Assembly (NCBI RefSeq): GCF_000308615.1
Contig: NZ_BAGB01000002.1
Location: forward strand, 85,470-149,469
Direction: 5' to 3'
DNA length: 64,000 nucleotides
Source of the DNA: Nocardia jiangxiensis NBRC 101359
GTDB taxonomy: Bacteria; Actinomycetota; Actinomycetes; Mycobacteriales; Mycobacteriaceae
The notes beneath the pieces were generated by a model. It worked only from the letters and a program-made list of their open reading frames with translations. It made no database searches and had not been told where the DNA came from. The position numbers and the translations under genes were made by a program. How positions within the stretch are numbered: position 1 is the stretch's first letter; each line of letters begins with the position of its first letter. Shown one piece after another: positions 8,541-17,324 of this stretch.

Positions 8541-9152
8541 CTACATCGGCGGCGCGACGTCCGGCAGCATGGTGCGCGGATCGCACGCGTCGTGGGCCTT
8601 CCACCAGCGGGCGCCACCGGCGATGAACTCCGCGAGCGGGATCTCGCCGCCCTCGGCGGTCGCGATGGAGACGCCTTCGAACCAGATCCGCACATCCAGC
8701 TCGCGCGGATCGATACCTTCCTGCTGGGAGAACTCCAGCAGATGGGTGCCCGGTTCGGCGCCGATCTTGGTGTCGAAGCTCAGCAGTTCGCGCCACAGCG
8801 CCCAGCCGCTGTCGTCGGCGTCGACGAAATCCCAGCCGTGCAGGGCGCCGCCGCCGAATCCGGCGATGGCCTCGCCGAGGGTGTCCAGAGTGAGCGGGAA
8901 GACCTGCGGTTCGGCATCGTCCCAGCGCTGCATGCGTAGTGACGCAGCGACTCGGCTGACGCCGGTGAGTGTCAGGTACACCCGGCGATCCGAGGGCGGT
9001 GGCCCATCGGTGGGGAGGGTGAGCACTTCGAGTTCGAGTCGAACCCGCGCGGCCGCGGCGTCGGGCACGAGGCCCAGACAGGTGCCTTCGGCGAGTGCTG
9101 TGTTGAGTCCGGCCGTATCCAATCCGTCGAGTAACCCGCGGGTCGCGTCCAT
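8541..9152 (-). CDS. Hypothetical protein
   Basis: This 203-aa acidic, soluble protein belongs to no family I recognise. It shows alternating beta-like segments ([21 protein letters not shown]) followed by a Trp-rich second half with SGWALWREL and GGARWWKAH. There is no signal peptide or membrane segment. It starts with ATG at 9152 and ends 154 bp before sodA on the same strand. That gap carries the sodA promoter region, so co-transcription is possible but not required. Codon use is typical for the window. Function unknown. Confidence 0.7.
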   Translation of the reverse strand: MDATRGLLDGLDTAGLNTALAEGTCLGLVPDAAAARVRLELEVLTLPTDGPPPSDRRVYLTLTGVSRVAASLRMQRWDDAEPQVFPLTLDTLGEAIAGFGGGALHGWDFVDADDSGWALWRELLSFDTKIGAEPGTHLLEFSQQEGIDPRELDVRIWFEGVSIATAEGGEIPLAEFIAGGARWWKAHDACDPRTMLPDVAPPM

Positions 9153-9442
9153 GGACCCAGGCTACCGATAGCCGCAGACATGTCGGGGATTTCGGTTTGC
9201 CCTAGGTGTTGCCGGGATTTTTCGAAACCGAGGGAACCGAACGCCCCTGCGCGCCGTCCAAGTAGTTGTCGGGATCCCCCGCCGCAGTTCCGCCAGCCGG
9301 ATCTGCAGCCCGCGGCGGACCCCGTAGAAGGTGGTGGGCGACCGCTCCGGCATGAGGAGGGGAGTTTCGGATCGGTCGCCCACATGCGCTTCTCGCTGGT
9401 CAGGGGGTTCGGATCGGATCGATCGCCGCGGCACTCTCGACC

Positions 9443-9491
9443 TGTGGATGAGGTTGTGGATATGTGGATAACTCGGCGCAAGTTATCCACA
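9443..9491. promoter_or_regulatory. Cluster of four DnaA-box-like sites
   Basis: Two perfect TTATCCACA boxes lie at 9463-9471 (minus) and 9483-9491 (plus). Two one-mismatch copies lie on the minus strand at 9455-9463 (ATATCCACA) and 9443-9451 (TCATCCACA). They sit 39-87 bp before the rhodanese GTG. The 377-bp gap 9153-9529 holds no gene; it also has an 11-bp inverted repeat near 9332-9381 (GTGGGCGACCG...). Function as a DnaA-controlled promoter or titration site is inference. Confidence 0.62.
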
Positions 9492-9529
9492 CTCTCCACC
9501 GGTCCGGCCGCCGTGGCAGGATCGAAGAC

Positions 9530-9886
9530 GTGACGAGCCCCGAAATTCCATCGGTGCCGGTGGATGCCGTACCTGCCGAATTCGATGATGCCGGGACCAC
9601 ACCGGCCACACTGCTCGACGTCCGGGAGGACGACGAGTGGCAGCTCGGGCACGCACCCGGCGCCGTACACATCCCGATGGCCGACATTCCCGCGCGCGCC
9701 GAGGAACTGGACTACGACCGGGAGATCTACGTCGTCTGCCGCCAGGGTGGGCGATCGCTGCAGGTCGTGCGCTATCTCACGCATATCGGTTTCGACGCGG
9801 TCAACATCTCCGGCGGCATGGTGGCCTGGCAGAAGGCCGGCCGCCCGCTCACCGCCGAGGGCGATCACGAGGCGAAGATCTATTGA
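9530..9886 (+). CDS. Rhodanese-like domain protein
   Basis: This 118-aa single-domain sulfurtransferase-like protein carries sulfur as a persulfide on its active-site cysteine. Visible motifs are LLDVREDDEWQLGHAPGAVHIP near the N-terminus and the catalytic loop CRQGGRS, followed by the closing motif NISGGMVAW. It is cytosolic, with no signal peptide. The GTG at 9530 was chosen because the longer frame upstream runs through the DnaA-box cluster. It is followed 16 bp later by the DUF4328 gene and then glpQ1, forming a likely three-gene operon. The physiological sulfur acceptor cannot be inferred. Confidence 0.87.
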   Translation: MTSPEIPSVPVDAVPAEFDDAGTTPATLLDVREDDEWQLGHAPGAVHIPMADIPARAEELDYDREIYVVCRQGGRSLQVVRYLTHIGFDAVNISGGMVAWQKAGRPLTAEGDHEAKIY

Positions 9887-9902
9887 TGAGAGGGGGACCG
9901 GC

Positions 9903-11021
9903 ATGGCGGTGAGTACCGTCGTACAGCCCTGTGCCCGCTGCGGTGCACGATGGGCGGTGCAGGGCAGACCCATGCACTGGTGCCCGCGCTGCCGCGGTGT
10001 GCTGCTGTCCCCGGCTCCGGTCGACGCTCCGCCGCAGCGCCGCAACTACCGCTGGGTCGCCCGGCCGCCGGGGCGTCCCCGGTCGCGCGAGACTCGCCCG
10101 TCGTCCAGGACTTCCGCACCCGTTGCCACGCCCCGCTACACCGAGATCCCGCGCTGGGGTCTGCGCGACCGGCCGCGCCGGCCGATCTCCGCACCCCGTT
10201 CGCGGCTGGACCGGTGGACCGATCGGCTCATCCGGCTGTTGACGACCACGGCGGTGCTGTTCGCGCTGTCCGCGGCCGCCGAGTTCGGGCGGTACCTGCT
10301 GCTGATGTGGAACCGGACGCGGTTGATCGAACCGATCCTGGTCTACCTGTCCGACTGGTCGGTGCGGGTCTTCGCCGTGCTGGCCCTGGTGGTCGCGCTG
10401 ATGACCGCGGTCGCGCTGGTGGGGTGGCTGATCGAGGCCCGGCGTCGCGCCTACGCCGCTGACGGGCAGCGCGATCCGCGCGGCATGTGGGCGCTGCTGC
10501 TGGGTTGTGTGGTGCCCGTGGTGAATCTGCTGTGGCCCGGGGTGTTCCTGACCGAACTGGCCCGTCGGCACGATGATCCGCGCATGCTGCGGACGGTGCG
10601 GATCTGGTGGTCGGTCTGGGTGCTCAACGGTGTGATGGCCGTGGTCGCGCTGAGCTTCCGTACCGCGTCGACGTTGCAGGCCCAGGCCAACGGCGTGATC
10701 TTCACCGTCTACACCGATCTGGTGGCGACGGCGGTCGTGGTGCTGTCGCTGTGGGTGGTGCGCTCCTGCGAGGGGCTGGATCTGCGCGGTCGTCGCCGGT
10801 TGGCCAAGCGCTGGGTGCCCACCGGCGGTCCGGCCGTTCCGGTGATCGAACCGGTGCATCCGGCGGGCGCCGGATCCGACGACGCGGATTCCGCTGCGGC
10901 CGTGCCGGATCCGGCCGGTCCGGCGGCCCCGCTCGCAGCGGATGCCGAGGTCGTGCAGGATGTGCGTGCGGAGGCCGTGTCGGGTGCGGACTCCGAGCAG
11001 GAGGAGGTCATGGCGAAGTGA
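9903..11021 (+). CDS. DUF4328 zinc-ribbon membrane protein (Rv3843c-like)
   Basis: This 372-aa protein has an N-terminal zinc ribbon of two CxxC knuckles (CARCGARW and WCPRCRG, residues 9-35), an Arg/Pro-rich linker, then about five to six transmembrane helices between residues 110 and 290, and an acidic Ala-rich cytoplasmic tail. The membrane part matches DUF4328, with the PVVNLLWPG segment before a helix. In M. tuberculosis the neighbour of glpQ1, Rv3843c, has the same layout. The start ATG at 9903 follows AGAGGGGG. Its stop overlaps the glpQ1 GTG by 4 bp, so the two are translationally coupled. Function unknown. Confidence 0.86.
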   Translation: MAVSTVVQPCARCGARWAVQGRPMHWCPRCRGVLLSPAPVDAPPQRRNYRWVARPPGRPRSRETRPSSRTSAPVATPRYTEIPRWGLRDRPRRPISAPRSRLDRWTDRLIRLLTTTAVLFALSAAAEFGRYLLLMWNRTRLIEPILVYLSDWSVRVFAVLALVVALMTAVALVGWLIEARRRAYAADGQRDPRGMWALLLGCVVPVVNLLWPGVFLTELARRHDDPRMLRTVRIWWSVWVLNGVMAVVALSFRTASTLQAQANGVIFTVYTDLVATAVVVLSLWVVRSCEGLDLRGRRRLAKRWVPTGGPAVPVIEPVHPAGAGSDDADSAAAVPDPAGPAAPLAADAEVVQDVRAEAVSGADSEQEEVMAK

Positions 11022-11815
11022 ACCAGGACAGTCGTGCGCCGTTCGTCGTCGCGCATCGGGGCGCCTCGGCAGCCCGTCCGGAACACACTCTCGCCGCATA
11101 CGAGCTGGCCCTGCAGGAGGGCGCCGACGGCGTCGAATGCGATGTGCGGCTGACTCGCGACGGCCACCTGGTCTGTGTGCACGACCGCACCGTGGATCGC
11201 ACCTCGTCGGGGACCGGTCTGGTCAGCGAGATGAGCCTGGAGGAGTTGCGCGCCCTGGACTTCGGCGCCGACGGCGAACCCTCCGCGGTACTGACCCTGA
11301 GCGAGCTGATCTCACTGGTGCTGGATTGGCGCAGTCGGCCGACCAAACTGTTCATCGAGACCAAACATCCGGTGCGCTACGGCGCGCTGGTGGAGAACAA
11401 GGTACTGGCCGAACTGCAGCGGTTCGGCATCGCGACACCCGCCTCGGCGGCGCATTCGCGGGCGGTGGTGATGTCCTTCGCCGCGACGGCGGTCTGGCGG
11501 ATCCGCCGCGCCGCGCCGCTGCTGCCCACGGTGCTGCTCGGCGAGTCCTCCCGCTATCTCGGCGGCAGTGCGGCGACCACGGTCGGCGCGACCGCCGTCG
11601 GCCCCTCGGTGAAGACCCTGCGCGAACATCCCGACCTGGTCGACAAGGCCGCCGTGGCCGGACGTGCGACGTACTGCTGGACGGTCGACGAGCCGGACGA
11701 TGTGAAGCTGTGCGCCGAACTCGGCGTCAGCTGGGTCGCCACCAACCATCCCGGCCGCACGAAGGCGCTGTTGGACGGGCTTCCGCCGCTGCCCGATTCA
11801 CAGCCGAGTCACTGA
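11018..11815 (+). CDS. glpQ1: Glycerophosphodiester phosphodiesterase
   Basis: This 265-aa enzyme hydrolyses glycerophosphodiesters to glycerol-3-phosphate and an alcohol. The TIM-barrel GDPD signature is intact: H13-R14 in VVAHRGASA, metal ligands E40 and D42 in VECDVRL, and the second catalytic His H55 in VCVHDRT. FIETKHP provides a further acidic ligand. There is no signal peptide, so it appears cytosolic. The GTG at 11018 overlaps the upstream TGA and has GAGGAGG upstream. It matches the expected length of mycobacterial GlpQ1 (about 270 aa). Confidence 0.92.
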   Translation: MNQDSRAPFVVAHRGASAARPEHTLAAYELALQEGADGVECDVRLTRDGHLVCVHDRTVDRTSSGTGLVSEMSLEELRALDFGADGEPSAVLTLSELISLVLDWRSRPTKLFIETKHPVRYGALVENKVLAELQRFGIATPASAAHSRAVVMSFAATAVWRIRRAAPLLPTVLLGESSRYLGGSAATTVGATAVGPSVKTLREHPDLVDKAAVAGRATYCWTVDEPDDVKLCAELGVSWVATNHPGRTKALLDGLPPLPDSQPSH

Positions 11816-11900
11816 CCGCCCGGTGCGCCGGACAACTTCCCGGCGTTCGACGGCACGGTGAATCGCGATCCGGCGGCCTCGCGCTGTAGGTTCTGCGTTC

Positions 11901-12818
11901 GTGGGTAAGAGCAAACGGAATACTCCCAAGCCCGACAGCAACCGGGCCCAGCGTCTCGCCGAGCGGCGAGCCGAGCAAGCCAGCCGCGGCGTGACGCGTC
12001 CGTTCGAAGGTCTGGCCGCCGAATGCGATCTGGTGGCGCTACGGGAGTTCGTGCCGTCGGCGACCGCGACGTTGCAGACCGCACCCGGGTTCGCCGCGAA
12101 ACGTCCGGTGACCCTGGCCACGGTCCTGCCCGGCGCGGTGGCCGCACTGGTGCGCGCCGCCGCCGAACCGATCGGATTCGTCGCTGCGCAGGTGCAGTTC
12201 CAGTCCGAGAATCCGGCCGCCGACCTGGCCGCCGCGATCGCCTGGACGCAGATCACCGAGCCCGGCGAATCGCTGAACAGCGCAGCCGACGCCGATCCGG
12301 TGGCCGAGGCGCTGACCGAGGTGATCGATCCGAACGCGGCCCTGGATCTGACCGTGCACCAGGACTTCAACTGGTGGGTGCCCGAGGGCGTGCAACCCGA
12401 TCCGCAGGTGGCCGCCACCATCGAGCAGGCCAATCAGGCGATCATGCCGTCCGACCGGCTGCATTTGGACGCCGACGCCATCGGTGCGGCCTGGTGGGTG
12501 GACGCGGGGGAGAAGGCGCACCTGCGCTGGGTCCGCCCGGAGGACGAGGACGCGCTGATGCTGGCACTGGCGCGCCTGCACACCTCCGGCGGTCTGCACC
12601 TGGGCGAGGGTTCCCGCTTCGCGGGTTCGTTCCGTACCCACGGCCTGCTGGTCCCCGTCTTCGACCTGGACCGCGAACGGCACGCCACCGAATGGGTGAA
12701 GCCCGCAACGGAATTCGGCGCCCGCCTGAGCGAAGCCCTCGCCACCGATGCCCCCCTGACCCCGGACGAGCGACGTTCGCGCGACGGATTGCGTTCGCGT
12801 CAGGTCACTTTGCGCTGA
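11901..12818 (+). CDS. DUF5926 family protein
   Basis: This 305-aa protein of the actinobacterial DUF5926 family is conserved but functionally uncharacterised. It starts with a basic, disordered segment (MGKSKRNTPKP) and the family hallmark RPFEGLAAECDLVALREFVPSA, followed by two alpha/beta repeats rich in acidic residues. There is no signal peptide or helices. The GTG at 11901 lies 8 nt after a TAGGTT -10-like hexamer at 11887-11892, suggesting a leaderless transcript. It converges with the LCP gene downstream. Confidence 0.87.
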   Translation: MGKSKRNTPKPDSNRAQRLAERRAEQASRGVTRPFEGLAAECDLVALREFVPSATATLQTAPGFAAKRPVTLATVLPGAVAALVRAAAEPIGFVAAQVQFQSENPAADLAAAIAWTQITEPGESLNSAADADPVAEALTEVIDPNAALDLTVHQDFNWWVPEGVQPDPQVAATIEQANQAIMPSDRLHLDADAIGAAWWVDAGEKAHLRWVRPEDEDALMLALARLHTSGGLHLGEGSRFAGSFRTHGLLVPVFDLDRERHATEWVKPATEFGARLSEALATDAPLTPDERRSRDGLRSRQVTLR

Positions 12819-12825
12819 GCGAGGC

Positions 12826-12860
12826 CGAGCCGAGGACCCGCTCGCGAGGGACTCGGCTCG
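12826..12860. terminator. Terminator-like hairpin between convergent genes
   Basis: The arms CGAGCCGAG (12826-12834) and CTCGGCTCG (12852-12860) enclose a 17-nt loop between the DUF5926 and LCP stops. There is no clear T run, so the assignment is tentative. Confidence 0.45.
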
Positions 12861-12889
12861 TCACCGGCCGGAATGCGTACGCGGCGAAC

Positions 12890-14191
12890 TCATTTGGTGA
12901 GCAGATCGTCCGGAATCGTCTTGTCGGCGGCGAGGTCGGCGAAGAACTGACTGGCCTGGGTCTTGTCCCAGAGCAGGACGCTGCCGCTGCCGTCGACGGT
13001 CTCGAAACCGCCGATGGGCACGGTGGTCGCGACGGTGTTCGCGTGCAGTGCCCAGGCCAGGCGGCCCAGGTCCCAGATGTGATCGCCGTTGTCCACCTGC
13101 AGTGTGCCGGTGACGCCGGTGGCCAGCGGCCACAGTTTGAACGGGTTGGCCAGGGTGCTCGCGCTGGTCGCCTTCTTCAGCAGGGCCGCGAGGAACATGC
13201 GCTGATTGTTCATCCGGTCCAGGTCCGCGCGCGGGGTGGCGCGGGTGCGCACGAATCCGAGTGCCTGCGGGCCGCTGAGGTGCTGGCAGCCCGCGGGCAG
13301 ATTGAGACCGGCCTTCGGATCATCGATCGCATTCGGCAGACACATATCGATGCCGCCGACCGCGTCGACCATATTGGCGAAGCCGCCGAAGCCGATCTTC
13401 GCGAAATGGTCGATATGCAGACCGGTCGCGGTTTCCACGGTCTGTACCAGTAGTTTCGGGCCGCCCACTGCGAAGGCCGCATTCAGTTTGTCGCGGCCGT
13501 GACCCGGAATGGGCACATAGGAATCGCGCGGGAGGCTGACGATGGTGGTCGGGCCCGACTGCGGAATGTGCACCAACATGATCGTGTCGCTGCGTTCACC
13601 GCCCGCGTCGGCCTCGTCGCCGGTGGAGAGCTGCTGCTCCTGCGCCTGGGTCATCCCCTCGCGACTGTCCGAGCCGGTGAGCAGCCAGTTCGTCCCGGAG
13701 GTCTGCCCGACGCGTCCGGAATAGGCGCCCAGCGCGTCGATCCGATGCAGCGAACTGTCCAGGTAGATCCCGGCGGCGGTCGGTGTGATGATCAGCACGA
13801 GCAGCAGCGCCAGAAGCCAACGCCCCCAATGCCGTCGACGACGCACCCGGGGTTGACGCGGCGCAGGTTCCTGGCGTCGCGTGGGCGAGACGGGCGGCGA
13901 CGGCGGTGGCCCCTCGCGATACGGCACCGGACGCTGTGTCGGCGCCCAACCTCGATCCGACCCCTGTCGTGGACCCCGATCGCGCGGCGGGGGAGGCGGT
14001 GGGGATTGCGGGCCGCCTCGCGACCAGGCCAGCGGCTGTTCTCGGCCGTCCCTGTACATGACCTGGTTGGGTTCGATGCGCGGCGGTTCACCTCGACCAC
14101 CCGGCATCGGCCGCCGCGCACCGGGGCCGTTCGGCGGCACCCGGCGCATCCGTGGATCCCGCGGATCGTACGGGGGTCGCTCGCCGTTCAT
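12890..14191 (-). CDS. LytR-CpsA-Psr (LCP) family cell-wall ligase
   Basis: This 433-aa membrane-anchored LCP phosphotransferase would attach polyprenyl-linked polymers such as arabinogalactan to peptidoglycan. It has a 120-residue Pro/Arg-rich cytoplasmic tail, one transmembrane helix at about residues 125-150 (HWGRWLLALLLVLIITP), and an extracellular LCP domain with the hallmarks GSDSREG, RSDTIMLVHI, SLPRDSYV, GRDKLNAAF and the late FVRTRATPRADLDRMNNQ. These include the Arg/Asp residues that bind the pyrophosphate lipid. The ATG at 14191 starts MNGERPPYD. M. tuberculosis has an LCP relative at the same synteny point (Rv3840). Confidence 0.94.
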   Translation of the reverse strand: MNGERPPYDPRDPRMRRVPPNGPGARRPMPGGRGEPPRIEPNQVMYRDGREQPLAWSRGGPQSPPPPPPRDRGPRQGSDRGWAPTQRPVPYREGPPPSPPVSPTRRQEPAPRQPRVRRRRHWGRWLLALLLVLIITPTAAGIYLDSSLHRIDALGAYSGRVGQTSGTNWLLTGSDSREGMTQAQEQQLSTGDEADAGGERSDTIMLVHIPQSGPTTIVSLPRDSYVPIPGHGRDKLNAAFAVGGPKLLVQTVETATGLHIDHFAKIGFGGFANMVDAVGGIDMCLPNAIDDPKAGLNLPAGCQHLSGPQALGFVRTRATPRADLDRMNNQRMFLAALLKKATSASTLANPFKLWPLATGVTGTLQVDNGDHIWDLGRLAWALHANTVATTVPIGGFETVDGSGSVLLWDKTQASQFFADLAADKTIPDDLLTK

Positions 14192-14223
14192 CTCCGCGAT
14201 AGTAACGGGAGAAGCTGAGCGTT

Positions 14224-15018
14224 TCAGGGGAGCCAGGAGACGTGGCCGTGCAGTGCGGTGTAACCGATGTACGCGACGCAGTCGATTGTGGCGTGCGCCA
14301 CTATCAATGGCCACAGGCGGTTGGTGCGTCGCCAGAACGTGCCGAAGATCAGGCCCATCACCAGATTTCCCAGGCCACCGCCCAGGCCCTGATAGAGGTG
14401 ATAGCTGCCGCGCAGCAGAGCCGAGGCGAGCAGCGAGCGGTTCGGCGACCAATCCAGTTGCCGCAGTCGGGTGATCAGGTAGGCCACCACGATCACCTCC
14501 TCGGCCACGGCATTGGCCACCGCCGCGAGGATCAGCGCGGGCAGCCGCCACCAGTGATCGCCCAGGGAACTGGGCACGATGGTGACGCTCAACCCGAGTG
14601 CGTGCGCGATCAGATACAGCCCCAGACCCGGCAGCCCGATCAGGGCCGCCAGCGCGAGTGCGGGAACGACGTCGCGGCGCAACCGGATTCGAGCCAGGCC
14701 GACCAGGCGCGGCCCGAATCCGCTGCGCCACAACAGATACAGCCCGAGCGCGCCCCAGCCCAGCAATCGCAGCACACTCAACAGCTGGAACAGCAGATCG
14801 ATGGTCGACTGCGTGGCCCGCGACGGATTCAGCGCCACCGACTGCCCGCCGACCCCACCCGGCGCCAGCGCGCTTTCCAGCAGCGACAGCGCCGCACTGG
14901 CCCCACTCAGTCCGAAGGTGACGACCAGAACGATGAGAATTTCGATCCGGATCGCCCATCGCTCCCGATCGGAGGCGGGCGCAGGCCACACCGGAACAGC
15001 ATCAGCAGCCGAATCCAT
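14224..15018 (-). CDS. CPBP family intramembrane metalloprotease
   Basis: This 264-aa polytopic membrane protein has about seven hydrophobic segments. The CPBP (Abi/CAAX protease-like) motifs are in order: the EE pair in AVAEEVIVVAYL, then LRGSYHLYQG, then VAHATIDC with the last metal-binding His. These residues support an intramembrane metal-dependent protease or a Rce1-like fold; the substrate is unknown. It is upstream of the LCP gene on the same strand with a 32-bp gap, so the two are probably co-transcribed. Confidence 0.9.
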   Translation of the reverse strand: MDSAADAVPVWPAPASDRERWAIRIEILIVLVVTFGLSGASAALSLLESALAPGGVGGQSVALNPSRATQSTIDLLFQLLSVLRLLGWGALGLYLLWRSGFGPRLVGLARIRLRRDVVPALALAALIGLPGLGLYLIAHALGLSVTIVPSSLGDHWWRLPALILAAVANAVAEEVIVVAYLITRLRQLDWSPNRSLLASALLRGSYHLYQGLGGGLGNLVMGLIFGTFWRRTNRLWPLIVAHATIDCVAYIGYTALHGHVSWLP

Positions 15019-15082
15019 CCCGCCAATCTAATCCGGGTGCGTCCATCCCGACCGCGCTGCCTGCTGCGGAACTCCGAGAGGA

Positions 15083-15847
15083 CTACATCCGGCGCATGCC
15101 GTGCAGGAAGGGGCAGCCGACCAGGATTCGGACTGCGCGGCTGAGGGATTGGATGTCCTCGACCGGAGTCTGGAAGGACAGGCGCACGTCGTGATCCTCC
15201 TCGTCGGTCTCGACGCGCAGGCTGATGCCGTAGCGGTCGATCGCGAGGGGGTGGATGGCGCCGCCGCGCAGGCGGGTCGGCAGGTGGCGGGCGAGTTGGG
15301 CGACGACGTCGGCGTGGTCGGCGTCCATATGCTGCAGCCAGGCCGCCTCGAGTTCCCAGAACGGATCGGGCCGCGCCTCGCGCAGATCCGCGTGGCAGAC
15401 CGATTCCGCGCCGGTCGAATCCGCCAGCACCGCGGAATTGATCATCAGGCGCAGCAGGGTGGTGGTGTGCCCGACGTCGAGCAGGGCGGGATGCGGATGA
15501 TCCTCGGCGACGGCCGAGGCGAGCAGGCGCTGGGTTCCGGCGGGGACGGCGCGCACGCGCCCGCGCAGCCAGACCAGCGCCCGGACCGGCTCCCGCAGCG
15601 CCAGCGGTGTGCGATCGGTGAGTTCGAGAACGGCCTGGACGCCACCCTCACCACCGCGCGCCGCGGCGGCGACCGCGGGTGAGTCCATCGGCACCGCGAC
15701 CACGGCGTCGCCGCACTGGCGGAGGTGGTGGACCGTGATGGTCGCGGGATCGATTCCGGGCAGGGCCAGCGTCGCGTGATCGGCGTGCACGCAGGCGTTG
15801 CGGATCCGTTCGGCGGTGGACGGCGCGAGGGTCGGATTCGGTCGCAT
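15083..15847 (-). CDS. DUF2470 domain protein (Rv3839-like), iron-regulated
   Basis: This 254-aa protein has a C-terminal DUF2470 domain (from about residue 170: WLQHMDADHADVVAQL then AIDRYGISLRV). This domain is related to heme-utilisation and FMN-binding split-barrel proteins. The N-terminal part looks like the degenerate split barrel seen in Rv3839, which in M. tuberculosis is strongly iron-regulated. A near-consensus IdeR/DtxR box lies 40 bp upstream of the ATG at 15847. Its exact biochemical role is unsettled; a function in heme or iron metabolism is inferred from family and box. Confidence 0.88.
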   Translation of the reverse strand: MRPNPTLAPSTAERIRNACVHADHATLALPGIDPATITVHHLRQCGDAVVAVPMDSPAVAAAARGGEGGVQAVLELTDRTPLALREPVRALVWLRGRVRAVPAGTQRLLASAVAEDHPHPALLDVGHTTTLLRLMINSAVLADSTGAESVCHADLREARPDPFWELEAAWLQHMDADHADVVAQLARHLPTRLRGGAIHPLAIDRYGISLRVETDEEDHDVRLSFQTPVEDIQSLSRAVRILVGCPFLHGMRRM

Positions 15848-15886
15848 GCATTACCTCCAGGGCTGGTCCCGGCCACGATCTGTCAG

Positions 15887-15905
15887 TTAGGTAAACCTAA
15901 GCTAA
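15887..15905. promoter_or_regulatory. IdeR/DtxR iron box
   Basis: On the minus strand the 19-mer reads TTAGCTTAGGTTTACCTAA, matching 16 of 19 positions of the consensus TTAGGTTAGGCTAACCTAA. It lies between divergent genes, 40 bp from the DUF2470 start and 48 bp from the GTG of the plus-strand hypothetical gene, so one repressor could serve both. Confidence 0.78.
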
Positions 15906-15952
15906 GTGAATCTGCCCGGTTGTGCAAGCATTTCGATCGCTACGGTGGAAAT

Positions 15953-16393
15953 GTGCCGCACGATTCCACTGCTCCCGAACCGGTTCCGCTGACTTTGTCC
16001 ATGCCCGCCGCGCCCCGGGCCGGACTGACGGACGGGCTGGTCCGGCCGCTGTCCGAGGCTCCCGCCGCGCCGGTGCTCGATGCCGGAGCGTCCGATGTGC
16101 AGGTGGCCGAATTCCTCGTCGTGGCCGCGCATTCCGTCGGCGGATTCGTCGCCCGCACCGATTCGGGGGAGCGGGCCGTGGCCGTGGTCGCGGCGACCGT
16201 TGCTGCGCTGTGCGGTGAGGACATCCGCCGCGCACTGACCCATCCGGACCTGGAATTCCTGCGCGGGCTGGCCCCGGCCGCTGTGGAGGCACTGCGCGAG
16301 GTGCTGCTCGCGATCGAATCCGAGACGCCCGACGGCGTCGCGAAAGCCCTGGAAGTGCTGCAAACTCCGAGCCCACCGGCAACCGGTCGGTAA
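15953..16393 (+). CDS. Hypothetical protein upstream of pheA
   Basis: This 146-aa small soluble, Ala-rich protein is unrecognised. Predicted helices dominate after residue 50 (SDVQVAEFLVVAAHSVGGFV and a long C-terminal amphipathic stretch). There is no signal peptide. The GTG at 15953 was chosen because the frame loses coding character before it; a TACGGT hexamer at 15941-15946 would give a nearly leaderless message. It shares the divergent promoter region containing the iron box, and pheA follows after 10 bp. The gene may therefore be iron-influenced and co-transcribed with pheA, by inference. Confidence 0.66.
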   Translation: MPHDSTAPEPVPLTLSMPAAPRAGLTDGLVRPLSEAPAAPVLDAGASDVQVAEFLVVAAHSVGGFVARTDSGERAVAVVAATVAALCGEDIRRALTHPDLEFLRGLAPAAVEALREVLLAIESETPDGVAKALEVLQTPSPPATGR

Positions 16394-16403
16394 TGTCGTA
16401 TCC

Positions 16404-17324
16404 GTGCCGCGTATCGCCTATTTCGGACCATCCGGAACGTTCACCGAGATGGCCCTGGTCCAGCTCGAGTCCACCGACGTCTTCGACGAGCCGGTCGAGC
16501 GGGTCGCCGCGCCCAGTCAGGGTGCGGCGCTGGAGTTGATCCGGGCCGGTGCCGTCGAGGGTGCGGTGGTGCCGATCGAGAGTTCGGTGGAGGGGTCGAT
16601 CTCGCCGACGCTCGACGCGCTCGCCCTCGGGCCGCGGCTACAGATCGTGGCCGAAACCGAACTCGACGTCGCCTTCACGATCGTCGCCCGGCCGGGGATC
16701 GCCCTCGCCGACGTGCGCACTGTCGCCGCGTATCCGGTGGCCGCGGCTCAGGTCCGGGGCTGGCTGGACGAACATCTGCCGCAGGCCGCGATGTACACCT
16801 CGGCCTCCAATGCCGCGGCCGCCGAGGACGTCGTGGCCGGACATGCCGATGCGGCGGTGTCGACCACGCTGGCCGGGGAACGACTCGGTCTGGCGGCACT
16901 GGCCTCCGGGGTGGCCGATCACGATCAGGCGGTCACCCGATTCGTCCTGGTCACCCGGCCTCGGCAGGCCCCGCCGCGCACCGGTGCGGACCGGACCTCG
17001 CTGGTGGTGCTGGAACTGGCCAACGAACCGGGTTCGCTGATGCGGGTGTTCGCCGAATTCGCCACGCGCGGAGTCGATCTGACCCGCATCGAATCCCGGC
17101 CCACCCGCACCGGAATGGGCACCTACCGCTTCTACCTGGACTGCGTCGGTCATATCGACGACACCGCGGTTGCCGAGGCGCTCAAGGCATTGCATCGCAC
17201 CGCGGGGCGGATCCGCTTCCTCGGTTCGTGGCCCGCGGGCTCGCCCACCGGGGCCCCGCCGCCGCCCGATGAACCCGCCGCCGCATGGCTGGCGGATCTG
17301 AAGAAGGGAACGGCCGATCTATGA
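16404..17324 (+). CDS. pheA: Prephenate dehydratase
   Basis: This 306-aa cytosolic enzyme converts prephenate to phenylpyruvate in phenylalanine biosynthesis. The catalytic domain begins IAYFGPSGTFTE, contains PIESSVEGS, and carries the catalytic TRF motif at residues 178-180. The regulatory ACT domain (about 199-275) includes ESRP at 230-233, which binds phenylalanine for feedback inhibition. There is no chorismate mutase domain, as in other actinobacteria. The GTG at 16404 fits the family start. The stop overlaps the next gene by ATGA, coupling it to the phosphoglycerate-mutase-like gene, the same pair as Rv3838c-Rv3837c. Confidence 0.96.
   Translation: MPRIAYFGPSGTFTEMALVQLESTDVFDEPVERVAAPSQGAALELIRAGAVEGAVVPIESSVEGSISPTLDALALGPRLQIVAETELDVAFTIVARPGIALADVRTVAAYPVAAAQVRGWLDEHLPQAAMYTSASNAAAAEDVVAGHADAAVSTTLAGERLGLAALASGVADHDQAVTRFVLVTRPRQAPPRTGADRTSLVVLELANEPGSLMRVFAEFATRGVDLTRIESRPTRTGMGTYRFYLDCVGHIDDTAVAEALKALHRTAGRIRFLGSWPAGSPTGAPPPPDEPAAAWLADLKKGTADL

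Noticed and set aside
9162..9434. 90-aa minus-strand open frame in the DnaA-box gap
   Set aside because: No ribosome site, low coding bias and no recognisable motif; possibly a decayed gene but not supportable.
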